Source: Nostoc sp. NIES-4103
GTDB taxonomy: Bacteria > Cyanobacteriota > Cyanobacteriia > Cyanobacteriales > Nostocaceae
NCBI RefSeq assembly: GCF_002368335.1
Contig: NZ_AP018288.1
Span: 7,067,435 to 7,131,434 of the forward strand
Length of the DNA: 64,000 nt
Direction: 5' to 3'
Every line of letters starts with the position of its first letter. The first letter of the stretch is position 1. The position numbers and the translations under genes were made by a program. Shown here piece by piece: positions 1 through 7,943 of this stretch. A model generated the notes under the pieces. That model saw nothing but the letters and a program-made list of their open reading frames with translations, did no database searches and had not been told where the DNA came from.

Positions 1-49
1 TCCCCCTCATCCCCCTCATCCCCCTCATCTCCCTCATCCCCCTCATCTT
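1..49. repeat. STRR tract of CCCCCTCAT-type 9-mers
   Basis: The window opens inside a run of about five near-identical 9-mers (CCCCCTCAT and CTCCCTCAT variants) that ends one base before the argH stop codon. This is the C-rich arm of the composite repeat seen at several other places in the window. The left end is cut off by the window edge. Confidence 0.85.
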
Positions 50-1444
50 CTAGTTCCCCTGTTCAGCAATTTGAGTGCGGGCGGCAAGTAGTGCTTTAGC
101 CACTTGTGCAAAACCCGTACCACCGTAACTGTTGCGGGCAGCTACTACTTGATGTGGTGATATCGCTTCATAAATATCTGCGGCAAATGCTGGGTGTAGT
201 TGTTGCCATTCCTCTAGTGTTAAATCTTTCAATAGCTTCCCAGCAGCAATACTAGTTTTTACTACTTTACCTACGATATTATAAGCTTCTCGGAAGGGAA
301 CACCCCTTGTTGCTAGATAATCTGCTACATCGGTAGCGTTGGAAAAGTCTTCTGTTACTGCTTGTGCCAAACGCTGCGTGCGAAATTCCAAACCTTCTCG
401 CAGCAAAATTGTGATTGCTTCCAAACAGGCTTTAACTGTGTTCACACTGTCAAACAGACCTTCTTTATCTTCTTGTAGGTCTTTGTTATATGCCAGTGGT
501 AGCCCTTTCATGATCACTAACATTCCCTGGAGATGACCAAATACACGCCCTGTTTTTCCCCGCACCAGTTCTGGTACATCAGGGTTTTTCTTTTGGGGCA
601 TAATGCTGGAACCTGTGGCACAACTATCTTTGAGGGTAACAAAACGAAATTCTTCAGATGACCAGAGAATAATTTCTTCACTCAAACGGCTGAGGTGAAC
701 CATGATCAAGCTAGCAGCACAGAGAAATTCGATCGCAAAGTCGCGATCGCTCACTCCATCCAAGCTGTTAGCATAAATGTTGTCGAATTGCAATAGTTCG
801 GCTGTGTAATGCCTATCAATGGGGAAAGTAGTCCCAGCTAAAGCACCGCACCCCAGTGGCGAAATATTCACTCGGCGATAAACGTCTCCCAGACGTTCCC
901 AGTCGCGCTGCGCCATCTCAAAGTATGCCAGAAGGTGATGAGCCAAACTCAGGGGTTGGGCACGTTGCAGGTGTGTATAACCAGGAATCGGAGTTTCAAC
1001 GTGCTGTTCGGCTATATCTAACAAGACACTTTGAAATTCTCGCAATTGGCCTTTGATTTGTTGGATTTGGTCGCGTAGATAAAGCCTAGTGTCCGTACCA
1101 ACTTGGTCATTACGCGATCGCGCCGTATGCAGCTTTTTACCCACATCGCCAACAATTTCAGTTAACCGCCGTTCCACCGCAAAATGTACATCTTCAGCAT
1201 CGATACCAGGCTGAAATTTTCCTTGGTGGTATTCAGTGCGAATTTGTTCTAAACCTGCAACTAGGTGCTTTCCTTCTTCTGTTGAAATAATACCCGTGTG
1301 AGCCAACATCTGAGCATGGGCTATTGAGCCAGTCAGGTCATATTCTATTAATGCCATGTCAAAACCGATACTGGCATTAAAACGAGCGATCGCGGGATGC
1401 AGCGCTGATTCAAACCGCTGACTCCAAGTCTGTTCTTTAGTCAT
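50..1444 (-). CDS. argH: Argininosuccinate lyase
   Basis: Cytosolic enzyme that splits argininosuccinate into arginine and fumarate, the last step of arginine synthesis. The 464-residue length is normal for the family. The fumarase/aspartase superfamily signature GSSIMPQKKNPD lies near residue 280, and the SPLGCGALAGT and TARSRNDQ substrate-binding segments are also present. The start is the ATG at 1442-1444, giving MTKEQTWSQRF. The gene is followed directly by an STRR. Arginine is one of the two cyanophycin monomers, and the cyanophycin genes lie 5.5 kb away, although nothing links them as one operon. Identification rests on family motifs and full-length agreement. Confidence 0.97.
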   Translation of the reverse strand: MTKEQTWSQRFESALHPAIARFNASIGFDMALIEYDLTGSIAHAQMLAHTGIISTEEGKHLVAGLEQIRTEYHQGKFQPGIDAEDVHFAVERRLTEIVGDVGKKLHTARSRNDQVGTDTRLYLRDQIQQIKGQLREFQSVLLDIAEQHVETPIPGYTHLQRAQPLSLAHHLLAYFEMAQRDWERLGDVYRRVNISPLGCGALAGTTFPIDRHYTAELLQFDNIYANSLDGVSDRDFAIEFLCAASLIMVHLSRLSEEIILWSSEEFRFVTLKDSCATGSSIMPQKKNPDVPELVRGKTGRVFGHLQGMLVIMKGLPLAYNKDLQEDKEGLFDSVNTVKACLEAITILLREGLEFRTQRLAQAVTEDFSNATDVADYLATRGVPFREAYNIVGKVVKTSIAAGKLLKDLTLEEWQQLHPAFAADIYEAISPHQVVAARNSYGGTGFAQVAKALLAARTQIAEQGN

Positions 1445-1539
1445 AAATACAGGGGAGTAGGGGAAAATTAAGAGTTATGAGTTAACAGTTATGAATTTTT
1501 CACTTCTAACTCCTAACTCCTAACTCCTCACTTTGAAAG

Positions 1540-1746
1540 TTAACCGTAGCTTGTTAGATTCCGAATGATATAACCAATGACCAAACCAATCAACAGGGCC
1601 CAGATTTGCCCTGTCTGTACAAAGTGGCCCCAAGCTTTCGAGATTTGACCTATCAGGTCTGGATCGCTAACTGCTTGAGCTAGTGGGGTAATATTTGCTG
1701 GCAACTGCCAAACTAACTGAGACATCAAATCGCTGTAGTAGTTCAT
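1540..1746 (-). CDS. Small conserved cyanobacterial membrane protein
   Basis: A 68-residue protein with one hydrophobic segment near its C-terminus (IWALLIGLVIGYIIRNL, about residues 48-64), so probably a single-pass membrane protein. The open frame continues upstream to 1902, but that part only translates the STRR (TQYPVPSTQYP repeats). I therefore place the start at the ATG at 1744-1746 (MNYYSDLMSQL). I do not recognise a function. The repeat block directly upstream forms its 5' untranslated region. Confidence 0.6.
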   Translation of the reverse strand: MNYYSDLMSQLVWQLPANITPLAQAVSDPDLIGQISKAWGHFVQTGQIWALLIGLVIGYIIRNLTSYG

Positions 1747-1754
1747 ATTTGATA

Positions 1755-1925
1755 AGGGTACTGGGTACTGGGTACTGGGTACTGGGTACTGGGTACTGGG
1801 TATTGGGTATTGGGTATTGAGTACTGGGTATTGGGTATTAGTTATTACTCTTTTCACCAGTCCCCAGTCCCCAATCCCTAGTCCCCAATCCCTAGTCCCC
1901 AATCACCAGTCCCCAGTCCCCAGCC
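1755..1925. repeat. STRR block of GGGTACT/GGGTATT and CCCCAGT heptamers
   Basis: About ten tandem heptamers of GGGTACT or GGGTATT run from about 1755 to 1845. A short spacer follows, then CCCCAGT/CCCCAAT/CCCTAGT heptamers of opposite base bias from about 1857 to 1922. These are typical heterocystous-cyanobacterial STRRs. The open frames on both strands here are translations of the repeat. Confidence 0.85.
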
Positions 1926-1935
1926 TCGTCATAAC

Positions 1936-2724
1936 TCAAGATCCAGAAGATGCCATCCGCAATTTCTCGGCTGTCCGCAAAATTTGCCCCGCCAAAACTG
2001 CTGCGCCAAAACCATTATCAATATTCACTACACCGACTCCCGCTGCACAAGAATTGAGCATTGTCAATAGGGGTGCTAACCCGCCAAAACTTGCACCATA
2101 ACCAATGCTGGTAGGAACTGCAATCACGGGACAATCTGCCAAACCTGCAACGACACTGGGTAAAGCGCCTTCCATCCCAGCCACGACAATCAACACTGAT
2201 GCTGACTCAATCAGGTGGCGGTTACTCAGCAAGCGGTGAATTCCAGCAACACCGACATCCCAAAGACGCTGCACACGAAAACCAGAAAGTTCAGCTGTAA
2301 CTGCTGCTTCTTCAGCAACAGGTAAGTCAGCAGTACCAGCAGAAAGAATGCCTATCTGTCCCCCAAACAGTGGTTCGATGGTGGGGGGAGTGATAGCACA
2401 AATTTTTGCCAATTCGTAGTAGTGTAAACCTCTCACCTTTGATTGCAGTACTGCATAAACTGCTGGTTCAATGCGGGTTGCCATCACCACTGGGTTACGC
2501 TGGCGCATCACCTCCATAATTTGAGCAATCTGTTCTGGTGTTTTACCTGGCCCCCAAATTACCTCTGGGAAACCAGTTCTCAGCTGACGATGGTGGTCAA
2601 TTTTGGCAAACTCACCTACAGATTCATAGGCTAAGTCTTTGAGTGAGTCCAAGGCTACATCTGGATGAACTTTACCATTGGCAACTGCTTCTAGTAGCGA
2701 TCGCAAAGTTTCAATTTGAGTCAC
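1936..2724 (-). CDS. larB: Nickel-pincer cofactor biosynthesis protein LarB
   Basis: LarB is a carboxylase/hydrolase related to the AIR carboxylase PurE. It carboxylates and hydrolyses nicotinic acid adenine dinucleotide, the first step towards the nickel-pincer cofactor of lactate racemase. The 262-residue length fits the family. The C-terminal half shows the PurE-like core (VVAGMEGALPSVVAGL, then PVIAVPTSIGYGASFGG). The start used is a GTG at 2722-2724 with no clear Shine-Dalgarno. No larC, larE or racemase gene is next to it, so its cofactor role here is inferred from the family. In many cyanobacteria larB is also isolated. Confidence 0.88.
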   Translation of the reverse strand: MTQIETLRSLLEAVANGKVHPDVALDSLKDLAYESVGEFAKIDHHRQLRTGFPEVIWGPGKTPEQIAQIMEVMRQRNPVVMATRIEPAVYAVLQSKVRGLHYYELAKICAITPPTIEPLFGGQIGILSAGTADLPVAEEAAVTAELSGFRVQRLWDVGVAGIHRLLSNRHLIESASVLIVVAGMEGALPSVVAGLADCPVIAVPTSIGYGASFGGLAPLLTMLNSCAAGVGVVNIDNGFGAAVLAGQILRTAEKLRMASSGS

Positions 2725-2760
2725 GGCAAATGGATTTTAAATTGCTAATAGATGTTAGCG

Positions 2761-4551
2761 CTAATCAGTTATTCTCAGTTCGTAGAGGTTCCAGAATGGC
2801 CCGCCAAGAGCAGTATATTTGACACCCTGGAATCTATCTTGCACTGCTTGTAGGTTTAAACGTTCTACTAGATGAATAAACGGTAACTGTTCTGAAGCTA
2901 TGCGCTGATATTGATAATAAATATCCTTGCGCTTATTTTCATCTATTACTTGTGCGCCTTGGACGTAAAGACGATCAATTTCCTTTTCCCATTCAGAAGG
3001 TTCCCAGCCAATTAAAGGTGGATCTCCTGGTTGTGCGCTTTGATTAAATGCATGGGAACCACCATTAATTCGCCAAATATTACTAGCGCTGTGAGGTTCT
3101 ATTCCGCCTCCTGCAAATCCCCCCAGGTAGCAGTCCCAATTTTGTGAAACTTTCAATTTTTCTAGATAGGCATTGAAGCTGAGAATTTGTAAATCTACTT
3201 TAATCCCTATATTTGCCAAATCTTGTTGGATTTGTGCTGCCATATCACCTCTAACTTTCCTTTCGGAATTGGTTAGAAGTGTAAATCTAACTCGATTACC
3301 ACTGGCATCTACCAATTGTTTTTGAGCATCATATTTAAATCCAGCTTTTAACAGTATTTCTTTAGCTTTTCCGGGATTATAATTATATACTTTTAACCCT
3401 TTTTCTGGAGGCAAAAAATATGGGCTTTTCACATAAACGAATGAATTTTGCAGTTCACCTAGCCCACGAAAAGCATTTATTTTCATCTTTTCTCTGTTCA
3501 GGCTATAGGCTATAGCTTGACGAAATTCTTTTTTGTTAAACCAGCTAGACTTGATTGGGTTTACTAAAGGTTCACCTTTAGAGTTTTTAGCTTTATTGAG
3601 ATTAAAAGAAATAAAAGTTGTACTGGTATCTGGGCCACCGTTATAAATTTTAAATTTGGCTCGCTTTTCTTCTCGCTTCAGTAAGCTAAAACCTTCTGGA
3701 GGTACTTCCAAATCATCTAATTGTCCAGAACGAAAACTAATCAACTGGTTATCTGTTGATTCAATAATTTGCAAAACAATACGCTCAATATAAGGCTGGG
3801 GTTTTCCCTGAGCATCTTTACGCCAATAATATGGGTTACGCTTAAAAATGACTCTTTGGCTAGGTACATAAGTTTCCATCACATAAGGGCCATTACCAAC
3901 AATCTTTTTGGGGTCTGTGCCTGTATTCCACATGGAAATAAACTTAGGATTGCCATCAGCACCCTTGGTACGCACTGCCTCTTGTAAAGCATGGGCTGGC
4001 ATAATTGGGATACCACCTACATATCGCAAAAAAGGTGCAAAAGGTTCTTCAATGGTGAATTCAACTCGACGTGCATCTAGTTTTGTAACTTTTGGCAAAC
4101 TACCTTTTTCTCCAACTCTCAAAGCATCTTTGGTAGAAGTTGGTATTTTAGGATTTAAGTAAATTTCGTTGTAAGTAAAAACAATATCGTCAGCAGTCAT
4201 TGGTTCACCATCTGACCACTTTAGATCTTTTCTTAAGGTGATTACAACTTTTTGCCCGTTGTTAGAAACTTCCCAAGACTCTGCTAAACCTGGTTCTAGT
4301 TTTGTGGTTAAAGGATTTTCATTAATTAATGAATCATAAATAAATCCAAAAACGCTATATGCTGACTCATTCAATGGATAATTAAAAGTTGAAGGTTCAC
4401 TAAGAATAGCTGTAACCATTTGTGGGACTTGGGCTGCCTGTGTTTTAAAGTCAGCAGGATTGCAGGCAGAAACTAACAAGGCTGTGATGCTAGCCAGAAT
4501 TACGGATATTCGTAACTTCTTAAATCTAGAAAAGATTGATGATAATTTCAT
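2761..4551 (-). CDS. Peptide-type ABC transporter substrate-binding lipoprotein (SBP family 5)
   Basis: A 596-residue extracytoplasmic solute receptor of the DppA/OppA family (SBP_bac_5), which captures peptides or related solutes for an ABC importer. The N-terminus has a lipoprotein signal peptide with a hydrophobic stretch and lipobox LVSAC, so Cys30 should be lipidated. Family features include LAESWEVSNNGQKVVITLRK and the PYYWRKDAQGKPQPYIERIV region. No permease or ATPase gene is adjacent, so the cognate transporter must lie elsewhere and the ligand is unknown. The gap after ispF (4552-4765) is AT-rich with nothing recognisable. Confidence 0.9.
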   Translation of the reverse strand: MKLSSIFSRFKKLRISVILASITALLVSACNPADFKTQAAQVPQMVTAILSEPSTFNYPLNESAYSVFGFIYDSLINENPLTTKLEPGLAESWEVSNNGQKVVITLRKDLKWSDGEPMTADDIVFTYNEIYLNPKIPTSTKDALRVGEKGSLPKVTKLDARRVEFTIEEPFAPFLRYVGGIPIMPAHALQEAVRTKGADGNPKFISMWNTGTDPKKIVGNGPYVMETYVPSQRVIFKRNPYYWRKDAQGKPQPYIERIVLQIIESTDNQLISFRSGQLDDLEVPPEGFSLLKREEKRAKFKIYNGGPDTSTTFISFNLNKAKNSKGEPLVNPIKSSWFNKKEFRQAIAYSLNREKMKINAFRGLGELQNSFVYVKSPYFLPPEKGLKVYNYNPGKAKEILLKAGFKYDAQKQLVDASGNRVRFTLLTNSERKVRGDMAAQIQQDLANIGIKVDLQILSFNAYLEKLKVSQNWDCYLGGFAGGGIEPHSASNIWRINGGSHAFNQSAQPGDPPLIGWEPSEWEKEIDRLYVQGAQVIDENKRKDIYYQYQRIASEQLPFIHLVERLNLQAVQDRFQGVKYTALGGPFWNLYELRITD

Positions 4552-4765
4552 AAGTTGATAAACGTAATCTTAGTTACGCATTCAAAACAGTTAGTTAGAT
4601 TTAGAGGGCATATTCTCAATTAATAACTAATGGATAATAACTGATATAAACCCAATTTTATGCCAATTGTTAGTAATTTACCTCTACTAAAACCTGAGAC
4701 AAATAATCATATTTTGATAGAGGAAATTTGCTGACTCTGCTATTTTATTTGACATCCTGCCTTCG

Positions 4766-5248
4766 CTATGACTCTAATAGTAAAACCACAGCATAAGCAC
4801 AAATACCTTCTTCGCGCCCTTCAGGGCCGAGTTTTTCATTAGTGGTTGCTTTAATGCCTATTTGATTGGGTTGTAATGCCAAAACAGTTGCTAACTTGTC
4901 ACGCATTTTGTGTATATGGGGTTTCAATTTGGGACGTTCTGCTACTACTACCGAGTCAATATTTCCCACTTGCCAGCCTTGATCTCGAATGAGCTGATGT
5001 ACTTTAGTTAGTAGTACTAAACTATCCGCCCCTGCCCATTGGGGATCACTGGGGGGAAAATAATGACCTATATCTCCCAAAGATAATGCCCCCAGCATGG
5101 CATCCATAATTGCATGGGTTAAAACATCAGCGTCGCTATGTCCCAGTAAACCGAGTTCATGGGAAATTTGCACACCTCCTAAAATCAAAGGGCGATCGCT
5201 CACCAGTCGGTGAATATCGTAACCGTTACCAATACGAAGTTTAGTCAT
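4766..5248 (-). CDS. ispF: 2-C-methyl-D-erythritol 2,4-cyclodiphosphate synthase
   Basis: Enzyme of the MEP isoprenoid pathway that cyclises CDP-methylerythritol 2-phosphate with release of CMP. The 160-residue length is standard. The family signature HSDADVLTHAIMDAMLGA is present, with the metal-binding Asp and His of the DIHRL segment near the N-terminus and the C-terminal KATTNEKLGPEGREEG block. The start is the ATG at 5246-5248. The gene lies just downstream of trmD on the same strand, separated by an STRR cluster, so co-transcription is possible. Confidence 0.97.
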   Translation of the reverse strand: MTKLRIGNGYDIHRLVSDRPLILGGVQISHELGLLGHSDADVLTHAIMDAMLGALSLGDIGHYFPPSDPQWAGADSLVLLTKVHQLIRDQGWQVGNIDSVVVAERPKLKPHIHKMRDKLATVLALQPNQIGIKATTNEKLGPEGREEGICAYAVVLLLES

Positions 5249-5440
5249 TTGTTAGTTGTCAGTTGTCAGTTGTTAGAAGGCAGAAGGCAGAAGGCAGAAG
5301 GCAGAAGGCAGAAGGCCGGAGTTAAGAGTTATTCTTTTTGTCTCCCTCATCCCCCTCATCCCCCTCATTGCCCCCCAACCCCAGAGGGGGCCCCGAAGCC
5401 CCCCATCTTTCCATCCCCCCATCCCCGCATCTTTCCTGCT
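5249..5440. repeat. Composite STRR cassette (TTGTCAG arm, AGAAGGC arm, TTATTCT core, CCCCCTCAT arm)
   Basis: Reading on the plus strand: GTTGTCA heptamers (5249-5273), six AGAAGGC heptamers (about 5274-5315), the core TAAGAGTTATTCTTTTTGTC (from 5321), CCCCCTCAT 9-mers (5342-5368), then a C-rich segment with an inverted GGGGCC pair. The same core plus 9-mer arm recurs inverted near 56146-56170. The right half overlaps the 3' end of trmD and is translated as its C-terminal tail. Confidence 0.85.
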
Positions 5441-6125
5441 TTTGCCGTTCCCACTCCTTGAATAAATCAGGACGGCGATCGCTTGTTTTTTTAATTTGTT
5501 GTTCATAACGCCACCGAGCAATTGCAGCGTGATTCCCAGAAAGCAGGACATCAGGCACTTTTAGCCCACGAAAATTAGCAGGACGAGTGTATTGGGGATA
5601 GTCCAGCAATCCCTCTTCAAAACTTTCGGCTGTGAGTGACTCTGTTTTAGCTACTGTTCCCGGTAGCAGGCGCACTACACCGTTGATTAATGCCATGGCT
5701 GGAATTTCTCCACCAGTCAGAATAAAATCACCCAAAGATACCTCACGAGTCACCAAATGCTGCACTCTCTCATCCACTCCTTCATAATGTCCGCAGATTA
5801 CTACTAACTGGTCATAATTGGTTGCTAATTCTCGCAACAGCGGTTGATTAATTGTCTGACCTTGAGGACTCATGAGAATGATTTCTCTTCGTGGCAGAAT
5901 TGGCAATGATTCCACAGCGCTGAAGATTGGTTCTGGCTTCATCAGCATCCCCACGCCGCCACCATAGGGTTCATCATCTACCTTGCGGTGTTTGTCATTG
6001 GTAAAGTCTCTGGGATTGACTAGATTGACTTGGGCAATCTGTTTGGCTAAGGCTTTACCCATCAGCCCAGAACTGAGAACTGAGGTAAAACAGTCAGGAA
6101 AAAGTGTAACTATATCAAAACGCAC
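5322..6125 (-). CDS. trmD: tRNA (guanine-N1)-methyltransferase
   Basis: SPOUT-class methyltransferase that makes m1G37 next to the anticodon and protects against frameshifting. Family features include MRFDIVTLFPDCF at the N-terminus, PYGGGVGMLMKPEP, the trefoil-knot SAM site (ICGHYEGVDERV, then LGDFILTGGE) and LSGNHAAIARWR. The family usually ends around 230-245 residues. This protein has 267 because the frame runs about 30 residues into an STRR, giving a Gly/Glu/Asp-rich tail (NEGDEGDEGD). The core is intact. The tail is unlikely to be functional and its length probably varies between strains. ispF follows downstream. Confidence 0.96.
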   Translation of the reverse strand: MRFDIVTLFPDCFTSVLSSGLMGKALAKQIAQVNLVNPRDFTNDKHRKVDDEPYGGGVGMLMKPEPIFSAVESLPILPRREIILMSPQGQTINQPLLRELATNYDQLVVICGHYEGVDERVQHLVTREVSLGDFILTGGEIPAMALINGVVRLLPGTVAKTESLTAESFEEGLLDYPQYTRPANFRGLKVPDVLLSGNHAAIARWRYEQQIKKTSDRRPDLFKEWERQKQERCGDGGMERWGASGPPLGLGGNEGDEGDEGDKKNNS

Positions 6126-6907
6126 AGTAATTCGTATTCGGGAACACTAATCTTAAATTTGAATGTTTACTAAACACAAGAAGCTAATCTGGGTTAAAAC
6201 TACAGATAAGTTTAATCAATAGTATCTAAAACTACCGGAACTATTGATTTATCGTGGGATCAAAAGTTTTCAAAAGTTTTTCTAATTACTTAATTTATGT
6301 TTAAATATTGTCACAACTACCATTTAAATATAATTATCCGACCAAGTTAACAACTTCCAGGATGCATCGAGCCAGCCTCAGAATAATGTGTATAAAGACC
6401 TGCTCACCGCCAACCCCAGAGAGAAAACCAAATCCCCCATCTCAGAGGGGAAATGGACACTTTCTACCCTGCACTCAGGCTTACGGTCTAGAATCGAGGG
6501 GAACCTCCCCAAGTTCAGAACGCCAAAATTCGGCGTTTTGGCAACTTTTGTTACAAAAGTGTTCTCTTTTAGCCCTACAAGCACGATTCTGCCAGTCTGG
6601 AAAAAGTGGACAGGTAAAAAACAAGGCGCTGGCTTTGAGGAACGGCAATGAACACATGAATACTGAGGCTTCGTGTACTTCAAGCAAGAAGTCTGAGCAA
6701 AGGCTAACTTCATTCAGAACTTCAGTGCAGTGTCCTCCAAAAAAAGCAAAGTGCAAAAATCATCGGGCTGCTCAACCTTTTTACATCCGCACACCATTCG
6801 CCACAAGCCGGGGAAACCACGCGCGGCAGTCGCTCATGGAGGAAACCTCTTTTGCGCGCTGCCTCACCAAGGCGATGGTTCCTGAAGTTGTTGACAGGAG
6901 AAACACA
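6126..6907 (+). other. Long leader region upstream of cphB
   Basis: 782 bp with no convincing gene. The first 180 bp are AT-rich and probably contain promoters. From about 6308 a plus-strand frame stays open into cphB without a stop, but it lacks family-like composition and overlaps minus-strand open frames, so I do not call it coding. It contains a 7-bp hairpin GCCAAAA/TTTTGGC (6522-6528 with 6536-6542, loop TTCGGCG) and one copy of the GGCAG...CTGCC dispersed repeat (6825-6863). The natural leader is probably the region nearest cphB plus insertions of repeats. Confidence 0.6.
6825..6863. repeat. GGCAG...CTGCC dispersed repeat, copy 1
   Basis: A 39-nt segment with ends GGCAG and CTGCC and an internal CTCATGGAGGAAACC. 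Related copies lie at 27243-27282 and 27898-27938. This copy sits 45 bp upstream of the cphB start codon, so it is probably transcribed in the leader. Confidence 0.7.
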
Positions 6908-7771
6908 ATGCCGCAACTAAAAGCTAAATCGCTGGAAATGAGGACACCCCAAGCAACTAAAACCGCCGTTCTGGTTATCGGAGGCGCAGAAGACAAAGTT
7001 CATGGACGCGAAATCCTGAGAACTTTTTTTGGCCGTGCTGGTGCTAGTAAGGCCTATATTACAATTATTCCATCCGCTTCCCGCGAACCCGCTATCATCG
7101 GTGGTCGGTATATTCGCATTTTTGAAGAAATGGGTGCTGAGAAGGTTGAGATTTTAGACATTCGCGAACGCGAACAGTGTGAAATACCACAAATCAAAGC
7201 ATCTCTAGAAGCTTGTAGTGGGGTATTTTTGACGGGAGGAGACCAATTACGCCTCTGTGGCGTGTTGTCAGATACACCAGCAATGGAAATTATCCGACAG
7301 CGGGTCAGAGGTGGTCAACTTACCCTAGCAGGAACCAGTGCGGGGGCGGCGGTAATGGGGCATCATATGATTGCTGGTGGTGGAAGTGGTGAGACGCCAA
7401 ATCGTTCCCTAGTAGATATGGCAACAGGTTTGGGGTTTATTCCTGAAGTGATTGTTGACCAACACTTTCACAACCGCAATCGCATGGGGCGTTTAATTAG
7501 TGCGATCGCAGCTCATCCTGACCGCTTAGGTATTGGCATCGATGAAGATACCTGTGCTGTATTTGAACGTGATGGTTGGTTACAAGTCATGGGTAAAGGC
7601 AGTGTCACCATTGTTGATCCCACTGAACTTACCCACACCAACGAACCACATGTCGGTGCTAATGAACCCCTAACAGTACATAATTTACGTCTGCATATCC
7701 TCAGCTATGGCGATCGCTTCCACCTGTACCAGCGGACTGTATTGCCTGCTGTACACCGCATCTCCAGCTGA
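6908..7771 (+). CDS. cphB: Cyanophycinase
   Basis: Serine-type exopeptidase of the S51 class that degrades the nitrogen polymer cyanophycin to beta-Asp-Arg dipeptides. I start it at the ATG at 6908-6910 because an AGGAG Shine-Dalgarno lies at 6896-6900, seven bases upstream. This gives 287 residues, as expected. The catalytic nucleophile is Ser144 in GTSAGAAVMG. Also visible are the TGGDQLRL turn, HMIAGGGSGETPNRS, and the VDQHFHNRNRMGRL segment. The longer open frame back to 6308 is rejected. cphA follows after 172 bp on the same strand, so synthesis and degradation are probably expressed as the cphBA operon. Confidence 0.97.
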   Translation: MPQLKAKSLEMRTPQATKTAVLVIGGAEDKVHGREILRTFFGRAGASKAYITIIPSASREPAIIGGRYIRIFEEMGAEKVEILDIREREQCEIPQIKASLEACSGVFLTGGDQLRLCGVLSDTPAMEIIRQRVRGGQLTLAGTSAGAAVMGHHMIAGGGSGETPNRSLVDMATGLGFIPEVIVDQHFHNRNRMGRLISAIAAHPDRLGIGIDEDTCAVFERDGWLQVMGKGSVTIVDPTELTHTNEPHVGANEPLTVHNLRLHILSYGDRFHLYQRTVLPAVHRISS

Positions 7772-7860
7772 CGGAATAGAGTATCTGAGGTTACACTGAC
7801 GTTGACCGCAACTTTATTTCCTGCCGTAGAAAAATGAGAGGAATACCATGTAAAAAGAAA

Positions 7861-7883
7861 AAACTGTTTGTAATGAACAGTTT
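7861..7883 (+). other. Hairpin in the cphB-cphA intercistronic gap
   Basis: A perfect 8-bp inverted repeat, AAACTGTT / AACAGTTT (7861-7868 with 7876-7883), with loop TGTAATG. It lies 60 bp before the cphA start and is preceded by an A-rich run rather than followed by a T-tract, so it is not an obvious plus-strand terminator. It could be an RNA stability or processing element that sets different CphB and CphA levels. That role is inference only. Confidence 0.45.
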
Positions 7884-7943
7884 AGCGGTCAATTCCAGTA
7901 AGAAACTAGAATTTTGGTTCCGAATCTCCATCTACCTATTCCC

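Noticed and set aside
6378..6756. Minus-strand frames of 91-111 residues upstream of cphB
   Set aside because: Mutually overlapping frames with no recognisable domain.
6308..6907. N-terminal 200-residue extension of cyanophycinase
   Set aside because: A good Shine-Dalgarno precedes the ATG at 6908 and the protein from there has the family length; the extension contains a dispersed repeat.
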